Source: Lachnospiraceae bacterium (lineage in GTDB: Bacteria; Bacillota; Clostridia; Lachnospirales; Lachnospiraceae). From it: a DNA stretch of 64,000 bases. The notes under the pieces were generated by a model. It was not told the DNA's origin, ran no database searches, and was given only the letters and a program-made list of their open reading frames with translations. The stretch is from assembly GCA_017473905.1 (NCBI GenBank), contig JAFUJA010000026.1, positions 1-64,000 on the forward strand, given 5' to 3'. A program made the translations under genes and the position numbers. Every line of letters starts with the position of its first letter. Position 1 is the stretch's first letter. This document shows positions 8,370 to 17,164 of this stretch, piece after piece.

Positions 8370-8410
8370 GATTGCAGAAACGGTAATTGCAATCTTCCGG
8401 TTTCTTTTTT
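8370..8410 (+). terminator. Orphan terminator-like hairpin
   Basis: GATTGCA (8370-8376) pairs perfectly with TGCAATC (8388-8394), and outer AACCG/CGGTT (8351-8355/8398-8402) extends it. TTTCTTTTTT follows. No plus-strand gene lies upstream (mecA is on the other strand), so it would end a small RNA or an antisense transcript, or be chance. Confidence 0.35.
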
Positions 8411-8872
8411 ATAATCGGTTTGTAAGGTGCCTCTTCGGACAATCAGTACCGGAAAGGAGGAGCTTCAAAGTACTTTTTTACAATTCTGTATTCCCTTAAA
8501 AGGGATTGTCTTACAAGCTTTCGTGCAGTCGTACGATTGTTTTTTCCAAAATATTTCAAAGCATAATAATTCATTTACAAGTAAAAGGTGCGTTCGATAG
8601 GCATTCTTATCCTCTATCTATATTATCGTCATTTTTGATACATTTTATGATAGATAAAAGAAAGAAGTGTGGATTTTCGGTGAAAAATTACATCACGGTT
8701 CCTTTTGGAGCGCGGAAAGTGCCAATGGATTCTTTTATCATAAAATATTGCGTCACAAATGCCGGGGCTTTTCCGTGTTTCCCGAAATAATACGACCCGA
8801 ACTGACTGCGGAGCCGGAAGAAGTCTGAGTTTGCCGCTTTCTTATGAAAAGAATGTTACATCCGTAAAAAAA

Positions 8873-8902
8873 GATGACGATATGAAAAATATCTGCTATA
8901 AT
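8873..8902 (+). promoter_or_regulatory. Promoter of the GH18/amidase run
   Basis: An extended -10, TGCTATAAT (TATAAT at 8897-8902), is 18 bp from a weak -35 (GATGAC, 8873-8878). The GTG start at 8937 follows 35 bp later. Confidence 0.55.
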
Positions 8903-8936
8903 AAGACGATTGTTTACTTGAAACGGAGGATACGAA

Positions 8937-10691
8937 GTGGAACAGAAACGTGAAGAAATGCGTAAAAAGAAGAAAAAAAAGAAATTTAAAGCGGGACTGG
9001 CCAAGCTGATTCCCATTGCGGTGGCGGTTGTGCTTATTATAGCGATAGGGGTAATTTATTACGGAAAAGAAATCGTGGAGAACGTGTACTATTCTTCCGA
9101 AACTAAGGATTTAAATGAGTTTTATGAGATTTTTTCTCCGGATGATGTTGCCGTTTTTGTGCAGAATTCTTATATTCCCAACAAGGGAAAGCTCATTAAC
9201 GGTACCTGCTATTTTAATATGAACACGGTGCAGGAACTTTTTACCGACCGTTTTTATATAAATATGGAAGAGGGGATTGTTTTATACACAACGCAGACGG
9301 ATATTTACAAAACCCTTATCGGGGAGGAATTTTCCTCTTATTATATATCGGGACAGGAGAAAAGCCTTGAGGCATCCGCAGCTGTTCTGTATGAAGAAAA
9401 CGTATATATTTCCGCAGAATATCTGCAGTTATTTGCTCCTTTTACCTACGAACTTTATTTGGAACCCAACAGAGTATTGATTTACAATCAGTGGGCAAGC
9501 CGTAACGTTTCCCTGATAGATAAGGATACCAATCTTCGTACCCATGGCGGAGTGAAGTCTCCTATTGTGGTGCCGGTTGCGGAAGGAGACAGCGTGTATA
9601 TTCTGGAACCCATGGAAAAATGGACCAAGGTTCTGACCAAAACCGGTTTTATGGGCTACGTGGAAAACCGCTATCTGGAGGATGCGGGAAGCGAAGCCAT
9701 GGCAGAAGCTCCGGCGGTTGTGGAAGACGGATATACGTCTATTGCGAAGGATTATAAAATCAACATGGCATTTCATCAGGTGTTTTCTGCAAGTGCAAAC
9801 AGTACATTTGAAGAATATACCAAGAATACACAGGCAATTAACGTCATTGCGCCTACCTGGTTCCGTTTGGAGGAAAACGGCAGCTTCGGAAGCATTGCCA
9901 GCAAGGATTATGTAGAGAAAGCACATGCCAAAGGAATGGAAGTGTGGGCTGTATTTACCGACGTGGATAAAAACGTTGATCTTGAAGCCATCTTTTCTAC
10001 GGAAACCGGACGTGAATTTACCATCAGTCAGATGATGAATTATGTGAATGAATATAATCTGGATGGTATTAATATTGACTTTGAAACCGTAAAAGCCCCC
10101 GGTGGAGACGATTTTGTACAGTTCCTGAGAGAATTATCCATTCAGACCCATGCCGCGGGCGTGGTATTATCCGTTGACAATTATGCTCCCACGGCATCTA
10201 CGGAGCACTATAACCGAAAGGAACAGGGGCTTGTTGCGGACTATGTTCTGATTATGGGTTATGATGAACACTGGGGCGGTTCTGATGTTGCAGGAAGTGT
10301 TGCATCCATCGATTTTGTAGAGGCAGGTATTCAGAATACCATCGCTCAGGGTGTGCCTGCGAATAAAATCATCAATGCAATTCCCTTTTATACGAGACTG
10401 TGGAAGATACAGGGCGGCGTTGTAAGCAGCGAAGCACTCGGTATGGATAAGGCAGAAAACTGGGTAAAGAATAACGGTGTTGAGGCCGTATGGGACAATC
10501 TTACCTGCCAGTATTATGCCGAGAAGCAGACTGATACCACAACCTATCAGATATGGCTGGAGGAAGAAGAATCCATCCAGACCAAGTTAAATGTCATGAA
10601 TGCCAACGGTGTTGCCGGTGTGGCGGAATGGAAACTGGGCTTTGAGAGACCTGAAATATGGACGGTGATTCAGGCTTACGTGAACTCATAA
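8937..10691 (+). CDS. Membrane-anchored SH3/GH18 family hydrolase (YaaH-like)
   Basis: 584 residues from GTG 8937 (GGAGG at 8925). A very basic N-terminus (MRKKKKKKKF) precedes one membrane segment (about residues 24-44). Then comes a copper-amine-oxidase-like/unknown region, an SH3-like segment (NLRTHGGVKSPIVV to GFMGYVENRYLE, ~200-250) and a C-terminal GH18 barrel. The GH18 signature is DGINIDFE at 376-383 with the catalytic Glu at 383; the middle Asp is Asn, as in the YaaH-like group. Likely cuts peptidoglycan or a related glycan outside the membrane, possibly in spore germination. First gene of a run with an amidase and, further on, a SleB-like enzyme. Confidence 0.82.
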   Translation: MEQKREEMRKKKKKKKFKAGLAKLIPIAVAVVLIIAIGVIYYGKEIVENVYYSSETKDLNEFYEIFSPDDVAVFVQNSYIPNKGKLINGTCYFNMNTVQELFTDRFYINMEEGIVLYTTQTDIYKTLIGEEFSSYYISGQEKSLEASAAVLYEENVYISAEYLQLFAPFTYELYLEPNRVLIYNQWASRNVSLIDKDTNLRTHGGVKSPIVVPVAEGDSVYILEPMEKWTKVLTKTGFMGYVENRYLEDAGSEAMAEAPAVVEDGYTSIAKDYKINMAFHQVFSASANSTFEEYTKNTQAINVIAPTWFRLEENGSFGSIASKDYVEKAHAKGMEVWAVFTDVDKNVDLEAIFSTETGREFTISQMMNYVNEYNLDGINIDFETVKAPGGDDFVQFLRELSIQTHAAGVVLSVDNYAPTASTEHYNRKEQGLVADYVLIMGYDEHWGGSDVAGSVASIDFVEAGIQNTIAQGVPANKIINAIPFYTRLWKIQGGVVSSEALGMDKAENWVKNNGVEAVWDNLTCQYYAEKQTDTTTYQIWLEEEESIQTKLNVMNANGVAGVAEWKLGFERPEIWTVIQAYVNS

Positions 10692-10750
10692 GTATAAAAT
10701 AAAATTGTGGCTAATATAGTGTAAAGAGGACACCCGCTTGCGAGGGTTGT

Positions 10751-11509
10751 ATGCATCGAAACAGGATATTATCCACAATTTTTATTATTACGGGTTTATT
10801 TCTCGTATTTCTTATGCTTTTTTACTTAAAAGAGAAAGAGAAGCCGGAGGAAGAAATAAAGCAGGAAGAGATTACGGAACCGGAAGAAAAAAGCATCTAT
10901 GAAGGTGCGGTTGTCGTAGTTGATCCGGGACATGGTGGGAAAGATCCCGGCAAAGTAGGAACAGCCGGCACTTTGGAAAAAGACATAAATCTTCTTATTG
11001 CCATGGAACTGAAGCCTCTTCTTGAAGAGGAGGGGATCACAGTGGTGATGACAAGGGAAGAGGATATCAGCCTGGGAAATACAGAGGCGGACAATGTAAA
11101 AATGGAGGACTTAAACGAAAGGGTGCGTCTGATCGACGGAAGCGGATGTCATCTTGCGGTGAGTATTCACCAGAACAGTTTTCAGGATAAGTCCGTGGCA
11201 GGCCCTCAGGTCTTTTATTATGAAGGAAGTGAAGGGGGAGAAACTGCTGCGAATGTGATGCAGCAGGCATTGAACCGGGAACTTTCCGTGCAGAGTCCCC
11301 GTAGCATAAAAGCAAACGGGGATTACTGGCTGTTGAAGAAAACAAAGGCAACTTTGGTGATTGCCGAGTGCGCTTTTTTGTCCAATCCGGAGGAAGAGAA
11401 ACTTTTGAATGAGGAAGCTTACAGGGACAGGATTGCCTTGGCGCTAAAAGAGGGAATCCTGAAATATCTGGATGTGTCTTTCTCTTCGGAAGAAAATGTG
11501 ATATACTGA
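10751..11509 (+). CDS. N-acetylmuramoyl-L-alanine amidase (Amidase_3, CwlD-like)
   Basis: 252 residues with an N-terminal membrane segment (~7-25) and an acidic linker, then a zinc amidase domain. Visible zinc and catalytic elements are DPGHGGKDPG (His), the following KDINL region, SIHQNS (His) and AECAFLSNPEE (catalytic Glu). It removes stem peptides from muramic acid. In spore formers CwlD-type enzymes help make muramic-delta-lactam in the cortex. The leader forms a small hairpin (CACCC/GGGTTG) over the weak ribosome binding site. Lies 60 bp after the GH18 gene. Confidence 0.85.
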   Translation: MHRNRILSTIFIITGLFLVFLMLFYLKEKEKPEEEIKQEEITEPEEKSIYEGAVVVVDPGHGGKDPGKVGTAGTLEKDINLLIAMELKPLLEEEGITVVMTREEDISLGNTEADNVKMEDLNERVRLIDGSGCHLAVSIHQNSFQDKSVAGPQVFYYEGSEGGETAANVMQQALNRELSVQSPRSIKANGDYWLLKKTKATLVIAECAFLSNPEEEKLLNEEAYRDRIALALKEGILKYLDVSFSSEENVIY

Positions 11510-11539
11510 TATAATTGAGAGAAAGTCCGGGAGGTTTTC

Positions 11540-12589
11540 ATGCAGACCAAAGTTGTGTTACAGGACGAAAAAAATATAGATTATGCGACCCTGAAAGAGG
11601 CGGGAGATATTATAAAAAAAGGTGGGCTTGTTGCCTTTCCTACAGAGACTGTGTACGGTCTGGGAGGAGATGCCCTGAATCCGGAATCTTCCAGAAAAAT
11701 TTACGAAGCCAAGGGGCGCCCTTCTGACAATCCTTTGATTGTGCATGTTTGCGAAAAGGAAGATGTTGCCTTACTTACATCCTGCGTTTCAGAGGAAGCC
11801 AAGGCGGTAATGGAGGCATTCTGGCCGGGGCCGCTGACGATTATTTTGCCCAAATCGGACAAAGTTCCTTATGAGACCACGGGCGGTTTGGAAACCGTGG
11901 CAATCCGTATGCCTTCTCATGCCGTGGCTAGAGAGTTTATACGGGCAGCGGGAGGATATGTGGCTGCTCCCAGTGCCAATTTATCCGGACGTCCCAGTCC
12001 TACTCTTGCCTGCTATGTGCTGGAGGATATGGACGGCAGAATCGATATGATTTTAGATGGCGGAGACATCCCCATTGGACTGGAGTCCACCATTGTGGAT
12101 TTGTCCGGGGACAAGCCGACACTTTTACGCCCGGGTGTTATCACACCGGACATGCTGGAAGAGGTGCTTGGAGAAGTGGAAATCGACCCTACCATTCTGG
12201 AGGGAAACAGTAAAGCACGTCCCAAGGCTCCCGGAATGAAATACCGCCATTATGCTCCTAAAGGGGACATGCTTCTCATAGAGGGCACATCCGAGAAGGT
12301 TGTGGAGGAAATCAACCGTTCTCTTGCAAAAGATAAGGAAGCCGGTATAAAAGCCGGAGTGATTGCCACCAGGGAAAATGCACCTTTTTATAATTCGGAT
12401 ATCGTAAAAATCCTTGGCGGAAAAGATGAGACCGATAAAATCGCCGCATCTTTGTACCGTTGTTTGCGGGAAATGGACGATGAAGGTGTGGAGAAAATAT
12501 ATTCCGAAAGTTTTACGACGGAAGGAATCGGACACGCGATTATGAACCGCCTTTTAAAAGCGGCAGGATATAAAAAAATAACATTATAA
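11540..12589 (+). CDS. tsaC: L-threonylcarbamoyladenylate synthase (Sua5/YwlC type)
   Basis: 349 residues. Makes threonylcarbamoyl-AMP from Thr, bicarbonate and ATP for the t6A37 modification of ANN-decoding tRNAs. The N-terminal YrdC domain shows GLVAFPTETVYGLGGDA, KGRPSDNPLIVH and PSANLSGRPSPT. The C-terminal Sua5 domain shows APGMKYRHYAPKGDM, so this is the two-domain form. The ATG follows GGGAGG. It is followed 25 bp later by rpiB. Sometimes named ywlC/sua5. Confidence 0.93.
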   Translation: MQTKVVLQDEKNIDYATLKEAGDIIKKGGLVAFPTETVYGLGGDALNPESSRKIYEAKGRPSDNPLIVHVCEKEDVALLTSCVSEEAKAVMEAFWPGPLTIILPKSDKVPYETTGGLETVAIRMPSHAVAREFIRAAGGYVAAPSANLSGRPSPTLACYVLEDMDGRIDMILDGGDIPIGLESTIVDLSGDKPTLLRPGVITPDMLEEVLGEVEIDPTILEGNSKARPKAPGMKYRHYAPKGDMLLIEGTSEKVVEEINRSLAKDKEAGIKAGVIATRENAPFYNSDIVKILGGKDETDKIAASLYRCLREMDDEGVEKIYSESFTTEGIGHAIMNRLLKAAGYKKITL

Positions 12590-12614
12590 CATGATTCAAA
12601 CGGGAGGATGCAAA

Positions 12615-13043
12615 ATGATAGCATTAGGATGTGACCACGGCGGTTACGATTTAAAAGAACTTGTAAAAAAACATCTGGAGGAGAAAGGATATACCTGCAA
12701 GGATTTTGGCTGCTATGATAAAAGTTCCTGCGATTATCCCAATCACGGCAGACCCGCAGCAGAAGCCGTAGCTTCCGGTGAATGCGAAAACGGCATTCTG
12801 ATTTGTACCACCGGTATCGGTATGTCCATGGTAGGAAATAAAGTAAAAGGCGTGCGTGCGGCACTTTGTGCAGATTCTCTTTCCGCATCCCTTACCAGAC
12901 AGCATAACAATGCAAATGTACTTGTTTTGGGTGCAGGGATTGTAGGACCTAATCTGGCATTGAACATCGTGGATACATTTTTAAACACAGACTTCTCCGG
13001 AGATGAAAGACACCAGAGAAGAATTGATTTGATTGAGCCGTAA
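12615..13043 (+). CDS. rpiB: Ribose-5-phosphate isomerase B
   Basis: 142 residues from ATG 12615, chosen because GGGAGGATG sits 8 bp upstream; an in-frame ATG at 12591 has none. Interconverts ribulose-5-P and ribose-5-P in the pentose phosphate pathway. Motifs: ALGCDHGGYDLKE at the start, CxxG-type active loop ICTTGIGMSMVGNKVKGVRA, and HNNANVLVLG. Length is normal. The tsaC-rpiB pairing is common in Firmicutes. Confidence 0.95.
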   Translation: MIALGCDHGGYDLKELVKKHLEEKGYTCKDFGCYDKSSCDYPNHGRPAAEAVASGECENGILICTTGIGMSMVGNKVKGVRAALCADSLSASLTRQHNNANVLVLGAGIVGPNLALNIVDTFLNTDFSGDERHQRRIDLIEP

Positions 13044-13109
13044 AAAAGACGCGCACAAGCGTATATTATGTAAAAGAGGAAGACGCGTAAAACGCAGGAG
13101 GGTTACGAA

Positions 13110-13589
13110 ATGAAGAGAGAAGACTATATCAGCTGGGATGAGTATTTTACGGGAATTGCAATGCTTTCCGGCATGCGTTCCAAGGATCCCAGTACACAGG
13201 TGGGAGCATGTATTGTAGACTCCAATAACAGAATTCTTTCCATGGGATACAACGGATTTCCCAATGGATGCTCGGACGATTTATTCCCCTGGGCAAGAGA
13301 AGGAAGTGAACTGGAAACCAAGTACCCCTTTGTTGCCCATAGTGAATTGAATGCGATTTTGAATTACAGAGGAGGCAATCTGGAAGGCTCCAAACTGTAT
13401 GTAACCCTGTTTCCCTGTAATGAATGTGCCAAGGCAATTATTCAGGCGGGAATCAAAGAAGTAATTTATGACAGCAATAAGTACGAAGGTACCCCGTCTG
13501 TTGTGGCATCCATGCGTATGTTTGATGCGGCAGGTGTGAAATATCATCAATATAAGAGAAGCGGACGTACCATTACAATGGAACTGTAA
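13110..13589 (+). CDS. dCMP/cytidine deaminase family protein (ComEB-like)
   Basis: 159 residues. Zinc-dependent deaminase fold: HSELNAIL (His ligand and catalytic Glu) and PCNECAKAI (two Cys ligands). The N-terminus SKDPSTQVGACIVD is typical of deoxycytidylate deaminases and ComEB. It would convert dCMP to dUMP for dTMP synthesis. The leader contains repeated ACGCG motifs and an AGGAGGG site. It lies between rpiB and the SleB-like gene, all plus strand. Confidence 0.88.
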   Translation: MKREDYISWDEYFTGIAMLSGMRSKDPSTQVGACIVDSNNRILSMGYNGFPNGCSDDLFPWAREGSELETKYPFVAHSELNAILNYRGGNLEGSKLYVTLFPCNECAKAIIQAGIKEVIYDSNKYEGTPSVVASMRMFDAAGVKYHQYKRSGRTITMEL

Positions 13590-13614
13590 TCACGGTTTCC
13601 GTAAGAGGAGAAAA

Positions 13615-14805
13615 ATGAAAAAGAACAAAGTAAAGCTTTTTCCCATTTTGTTGGCAGTGATTCTGATTACGGCCGCAATGCCTTACAAGCAGGTGTTTGC
13701 TACTTCGGCAGAGGAACGCCTTGCAGAAGCGGAAAGAGAAATGGAAAAACTGAAAAATGAAAAGGCAGCTATCGATAAGGAAAGAAATTCTGCAAAGGAA
13801 GACCTCGCAGGGCTGAATTATCAGCAGTCTTCCCTGAGACAACAGCTGGAAGAACTGAATACAGAGCTTATGGATACGGCTGAAGAGCTGGAAAAACTGG
13901 AAAAAGACATCGCCGCTAAGGAAGAAGAAGTAATTTTTACGGAAGCGGAGCTTGCGTATCATAAAGAGTTGGAAGAAGAACAGTATGATGCGATGCAAAA
14001 CCGTATCCAGCACATGTATGAAAACGGGGACAACCTGTATCTGGAAATGCTTTTCGGAGCGGACAGCTTTGCCGAATTCATTAACATGACGGAATACCTG
14101 AACATGCTCAGCAAATATGATACGAATCTTTTGGAGGAGTATACCAGACAGAAAGAAGTTACCCAGGAAAAGGAAATTCTTGTCAAGGCGGAGCAGAAGG
14201 AGTTAGAAGTTTTAAAACAGCAGGCATTAAACGAAAGAGCACGTATTGACGGTCTGATTGAGAGTACTTCCTTAAAAATGGCGGATTATGCCGCCCAAAT
14301 TGCAGACGCAAAGGACGAATTATCCGACATAGAGAAGGAACTGGCAGCGAAAGAAGATGAAATGGAAGAGCAGCAGGACGATATTGACCAGATTCGTCGT
14401 GAGATTGAATTGTCCAAGCTTTCCGCAGAGTCGGAGAAGAGGGATATTTCCGAGATTACCTTTGAAGAAGGTGACAGATATCTTCTTGCAAATCTCATTT
14501 ATTGTGAAGCCGGTGGTGAACCCTATGAAGGTCAGGTGGCGGTAGGTGCCGTTGTGATTAACAGAGTGCTTTCTTCCGTTTTTCCTGATACTGTGTACAA
14601 TGTTATTTATCAGAAAAAGCAGTTTTCTCCCGTTGGGAACGGACGCCTTGCGCTGGCACTTGCCCAGAATAAGGCAACAGAATCCTGCTACAAGGCAGCA
14701 GATGCGGCTATGGCAGGCTATTCCAATGTGGGATACAGGGTTTTCTTCAGAACCATTATTCCCGGTATTGAAGGCATTATTATAGGCAGACATATTTTTT
14801 ATTAA
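13615..14805 (+). CDS. Coiled-coil cell-wall hydrolase with SleB (Hydrolase_2) domain
   Basis: 396 residues. An N-terminal signal peptide (~1-30, cleavage likely after FATS) is followed by a long coiled coil (~32-280, rich in Glu/Lys/Leu) of the PcsB/CwlO-N type. The C-terminal ~100 residues match the SleB/CwlJ Hydrolase_2 fold: IYCEAGGEPYEGQVAVGAVV with catalytic Glu, and QKKQFSPVGNG. Secreted lytic transglycosylase-type enzyme acting on spore cortex or vegetative wall. A terminator follows. The coiled coil resembles that of the NlpC/P60 gene at 61827. Confidence 0.88.
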   Translation: MKKNKVKLFPILLAVILITAAMPYKQVFATSAEERLAEAEREMEKLKNEKAAIDKERNSAKEDLAGLNYQQSSLRQQLEELNTELMDTAEELEKLEKDIAAKEEEVIFTEAELAYHKELEEEQYDAMQNRIQHMYENGDNLYLEMLFGADSFAEFINMTEYLNMLSKYDTNLLEEYTRQKEVTQEKEILVKAEQKELEVLKQQALNERARIDGLIESTSLKMADYAAQIADAKDELSDIEKELAAKEDEMEEQQDDIDQIRREIELSKLSAESEKRDISEITFEEGDRYLLANLIYCEAGGEPYEGQVAVGAVVINRVLSSVFPDTVYNVIYQKKQFSPVGNGRLALALAQNKATESCYKAADAAMAGYSNVGYRVFFRTIIPGIEGIIIGRHIFY

Positions 14806-14822
14806 AAAAGAAGCAGTTTGAT

Positions 14823-14857
14823 TAAGGGGATAAGTCATTGGATTTGTCCCTTTTTAA
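14823..14857 (+). terminator. Terminator after the SleB-like gene
   Basis: GGGGATAA pairs with TTTGTCCC (one bulge, one G-T pair), followed by TTTTT. Ends the run that begins at 8937. Confidence 0.6.
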
Positions 14858-14986
14858 ATACTTTTGTGTAATGCTTATATAAATCATCAGAAGAACCGAA
14901 GGAATCTTCGGTAGTGGAAAGAATTCCGGCGGATAAAATGAGACAAATGATAAGACACGGAGAAAAGGATTGGAGAAAGTATAAAG

Positions 14987-15763
14987 ATGGATTTGTTAAT
15001 TAAAGTTTTGGTATGTTTTATAGCGGGAGCAGGAGCCGGTGTGGGAACAGGGTTTGCAGGAATGAGTGCAGCAGCAATTATCGGTCCTATGCTTATGACG
15101 TTTCTGGGTATTCCTGCGTATCATGCTATAGGAATTGGACTTATGAGTGATGTGCTGGCCAGTTCCGTAAGTGCGTGGACTTATAAAAAGAACGGGAATT
15201 TAGATGTGAAAAGAAGTATTTTGTTACTGATTTCCGTGTTAATTATGACAGCGGCAGGAAGTTATGTGGCAAGTTTTTTACCTGAAAAGACCATGGGTGG
15301 AACCATGCAGATTGCAATGATTATCATTGGATTGAGGTTCTTACTGAAACCGGTACAGACAACAAAGGAGAAGATGGAAGAGCAGAGTAAGAAAAGCAGA
15401 ATTATTAAGTCGATTGTTGGTGGATCCGTGGTTGGTTTTATATGCGGAACTGTTGGCGCAGGTGGCGGCATGATGCTTTTGTTTGTGCTTACTTCTTTTT
15501 TGGGATATGAAATGCATATGGCTGTAGGAACCAGTGTGTTTATTATGGCATTTACGGCACTGACCGGTGGTATTAGTCATTTTGCCGTGGGAGGAATGCC
15601 GGATATTGTCAGTCTTGTGTTATGTGTCATGTTTACGTTTTTGTGGGCGAGAATTGCCGCAGTAATTGCAAATAAGGCATCAGCAAAAATCTTAAACAGA
15701 GTTGTTGGAGTTGTTATGATTGCCACCAGCATTGTCATCTTAACGGTCAATTACCTGAATTAA
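14987..15763 (+). CDS. TSUP (TauE/SafE) family membrane transporter
   Basis: 258 residues with about eight hydrophobic segments, in two repeats: GAGAGVGTGFAGMSAAAIIG at the start and GTVGAGGGMMLLFVLTSFLG in the middle, the duplicated signature of TSUP permeases. Members export sulfite or organosulfonates or take up thiosulfate; the substrate here cannot be read from sequence. The ATG follows a GGAGAAAG site. Single gene, convergent with the DUF402 gene. Confidence 0.85.
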   Translation: MDLLIKVLVCFIAGAGAGVGTGFAGMSAAAIIGPMLMTFLGIPAYHAIGIGLMSDVLASSVSAWTYKKNGNLDVKRSILLLISVLIMTAAGSYVASFLPEKTMGGTMQIAMIIIGLRFLLKPVQTTKEKMEEQSKKSRIIKSIVGGSVVGFICGTVGAGGGMMLLFVLTSFLGYEMHMAVGTSVFIMAFTALTGGISHFAVGGMPDIVSLVLCVMFTFLWARIAAVIANKASAKILNRVVGVVMIATSIVILTVNYLN

Positions 15764-15806
15764 GGAGCGTCTCGTATAAAACGCAGGGTAGGTTTACGAG
15801 TATGTT

Positions 15807-16286
15807 TTACTTTTCGTATTTTTCCAACAATTGTTTATACTGAACAAAGTCCCCTCTGTAAATGGTGTTTAAAAGGGTATTGGTCCGCGTCAGGGCAGTG
15901 TAAAGCATTTCATCCGTAATGAGATGTTCTTTTGCGGCCAGGGCAAGCTCGTCCAAATCAAGAACCTTCAGACTGCCGTCGGGATAGAGCACCACATCTG
16001 CCAGCAGATCCACACTTGTGCAGGTGTTTGCGTCTTCGCTCCACTGATATTCCACAATGTCGCAGTACCAGTAAAGAAGAGAATTGTCGGCGCGATAAAA
16101 TTTGCTCACCTTAATTCCTTCTTTCAGCATGTAAAGAGAATAACCGTGGTCCATATCCTTGCGGGGATTGATGGTTTTCCAACCGGTTACGATAAAATCA
16201 TCTTCGCAGTGCAGAATGACATCGTCTTTTAGGCGGAGACACTCCGCAGGAATGAGTCGCTTACGATACAAAACAGGGTATTTCAT
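15807..16286 (-). CDS. DUF402 domain protein
   Basis: 159 residues starting at ATG 16286 (MKYPVLYRKRL), placed by AGGAAAGG upstream; an in-frame start at 16328 is less likely. The DUF402 core is visible: WYCDIVEYQW, VDLLADVVLYPDG and VLDLDELALA with several acidic residues that bind metal in this fold. Related proteins hydrolyse nucleoside tri/diphosphates or bind FAU-1-type RNA; the specific substrate here is unknown. Soluble. Transcribed away from the ATP synthase promoter. Confidence 0.8.
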   Translation of the reverse strand: MKYPVLYRKRLIPAECLRLKDDVILHCEDDFIVTGWKTINPRKDMDHGYSLYMLKEGIKVSKFYRADNSLLYWYCDIVEYQWSEDANTCTSVDLLADVVLYPDGSLKVLDLDELALAAKEHLITDEMLYTALTRTNTLLNTIYRGDFVQYKQLLEKYEK

Positions 16287-16437
16287 AGGCATCCTTTCCT
16301 TTGCGCCGGCACTAGATACATTGCACAAAAAAAGTTTTTTTAGGTCTAAAACTTTGATGAAAAATTAACAAAAGCACTTCTTGGTCAAAATTCTACCGAT
16401 TTCGACAAAAAAAGTCAATGGAAAACCGTGTTTTCCC

Positions 16438-16466
16438 TAGACATTAAATAAAAAAATGGGTATAAT
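16438..16466 (+). promoter_or_regulatory. Promoter of the ATP synthase operon
   Basis: TAGACA (16438-16443), exactly 17 bp, then TATAAT (16461-16466), 28 bp upstream of the first gene. It is the only strong promoter seen ahead of the atp genes. Confidence 0.75.
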
Positions 16467-16493
16467 CTACTTCGGGAGGAGTGGATATTTAAG

Positions 16494-16748
16494 ATGAATT
16501 CCGACAAGAAGAAAAAATCCGGCAGTATGGCAGAGATTTTTCGAATTTTAACATGTGTTACACAGTTTGGAATTTCCATGCTTGTGCCGATGGTTCTTTG
16601 TTTTCTGTTAGGTCTGTGGATCGACGGGAAACTTGAGACGTATATCTTTTCCATTCTCCTGTTTTTTGTGGGCGCAGCAGCCGGTGCAAGAAATGTTTAC
16701 GCCCTTTTTAAAAAATATGCGGGAATAGATAAGGAGAAAGAGCAGTGA
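16494..16748 (+). CDS. AtpZ/AtpI-type ATP synthase accessory protein
   Basis: 84 residues, two hydrophobic segments (~22-42 and ~48-68) separated by LGLWIDGKLE, the pattern of AtpZ/AtpI proteins. These assist c-ring assembly or carry Mg2+/Ca2+ near the Fo sector. It is the first gene of the atp operon, preceded by GGGAGGAG. Its stop overlaps the start of the next gene in a GTGA arrangement. Confidence 0.8.
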   Translation: MNSDKKKKSGSMAEIFRILTCVTQFGISMLVPMVLCFLLGLWIDGKLETYIFSILLFFVGAAAGARNVYALFKKYAGIDKEKEQ

Positions 16749-17152
16749 CAAAGCCAAGCAACACTCTGGTTGAGTTGTGGATCGGAAATGGTGTGTTTGC
16801 CCTGGTAGCTCTTGCTGCAGGCATCTGGTTTCCGGAGAATAAAATTGCGTATGTCCTGGGCGTTTTGCTGGGTGCACTTATCAGCATGTATCTGGGATAT
16901 CATATGGAACGAAGCATTCAGAGAGCTTTGAGTGCGGAAGGCGGTGCGGAACGGGTTATGCGGTTCTCGACACTTGTCAGATACGGGATGGTTTTACTTG
17001 TGATTATTATTTCCGTATACGTTTCTTTTTTGAACCCCATAGGTATTTTTATCGGGGTTATGGGTTTGAAGGTAGCGGCATATCTCCAGCCGTTTACACA
17101 TAAAATAATGTCCCGCTTCCGCAAGGAAGAAGAGGACATAGAAGCAAAGTAA
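16745..17152 (+). CDS. ATP synthase subunit I-like membrane protein
   Basis: 135 residues from GTG 16745, overlapping the preceding stop by 4 bp. Four hydrophobic segments are visible (~13-30, 34-52, 75-95, 100-115) with a charged C-terminus. Position between atpZ and atpB, size and topology fit the AtpI-like proteins of clostridial atp operons; sequence similarity alone would not name it. Probably helps c-ring assembly in the membrane. Confidence 0.7.
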   Translation: MTKPSNTLVELWIGNGVFALVALAAGIWFPENKIAYVLGVLLGALISMYLGYHMERSIQRALSAEGGAERVMRFSTLVRYGMVLLVIIISVYVSFLNPIGIFIGVMGLKVAAYLQPFTHKIMSRFRKEEEDIEAK

Positions 17153-17164
17153 GGAGGTAAAAAT

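Larger units (their letters stand above)
8246..8936. other. Gene-poor 690-bp gap
   Basis: No convincing gene. Frames here (for example 8506-8790 +) lack ribosome binding sites and protein-like composition. The stretch holds the presumed mecA promoter, an unexplained plus-strand terminator-like hairpin (8370-8410) and the promoter of the GH18 gene at its right end. Confidence 0.5.

Noticed and set aside
8506..8790. A 94-codon plus-strand gene
   Set aside because: No ribosome binding site, unnatural composition, and it overlaps promoter-like sequence.
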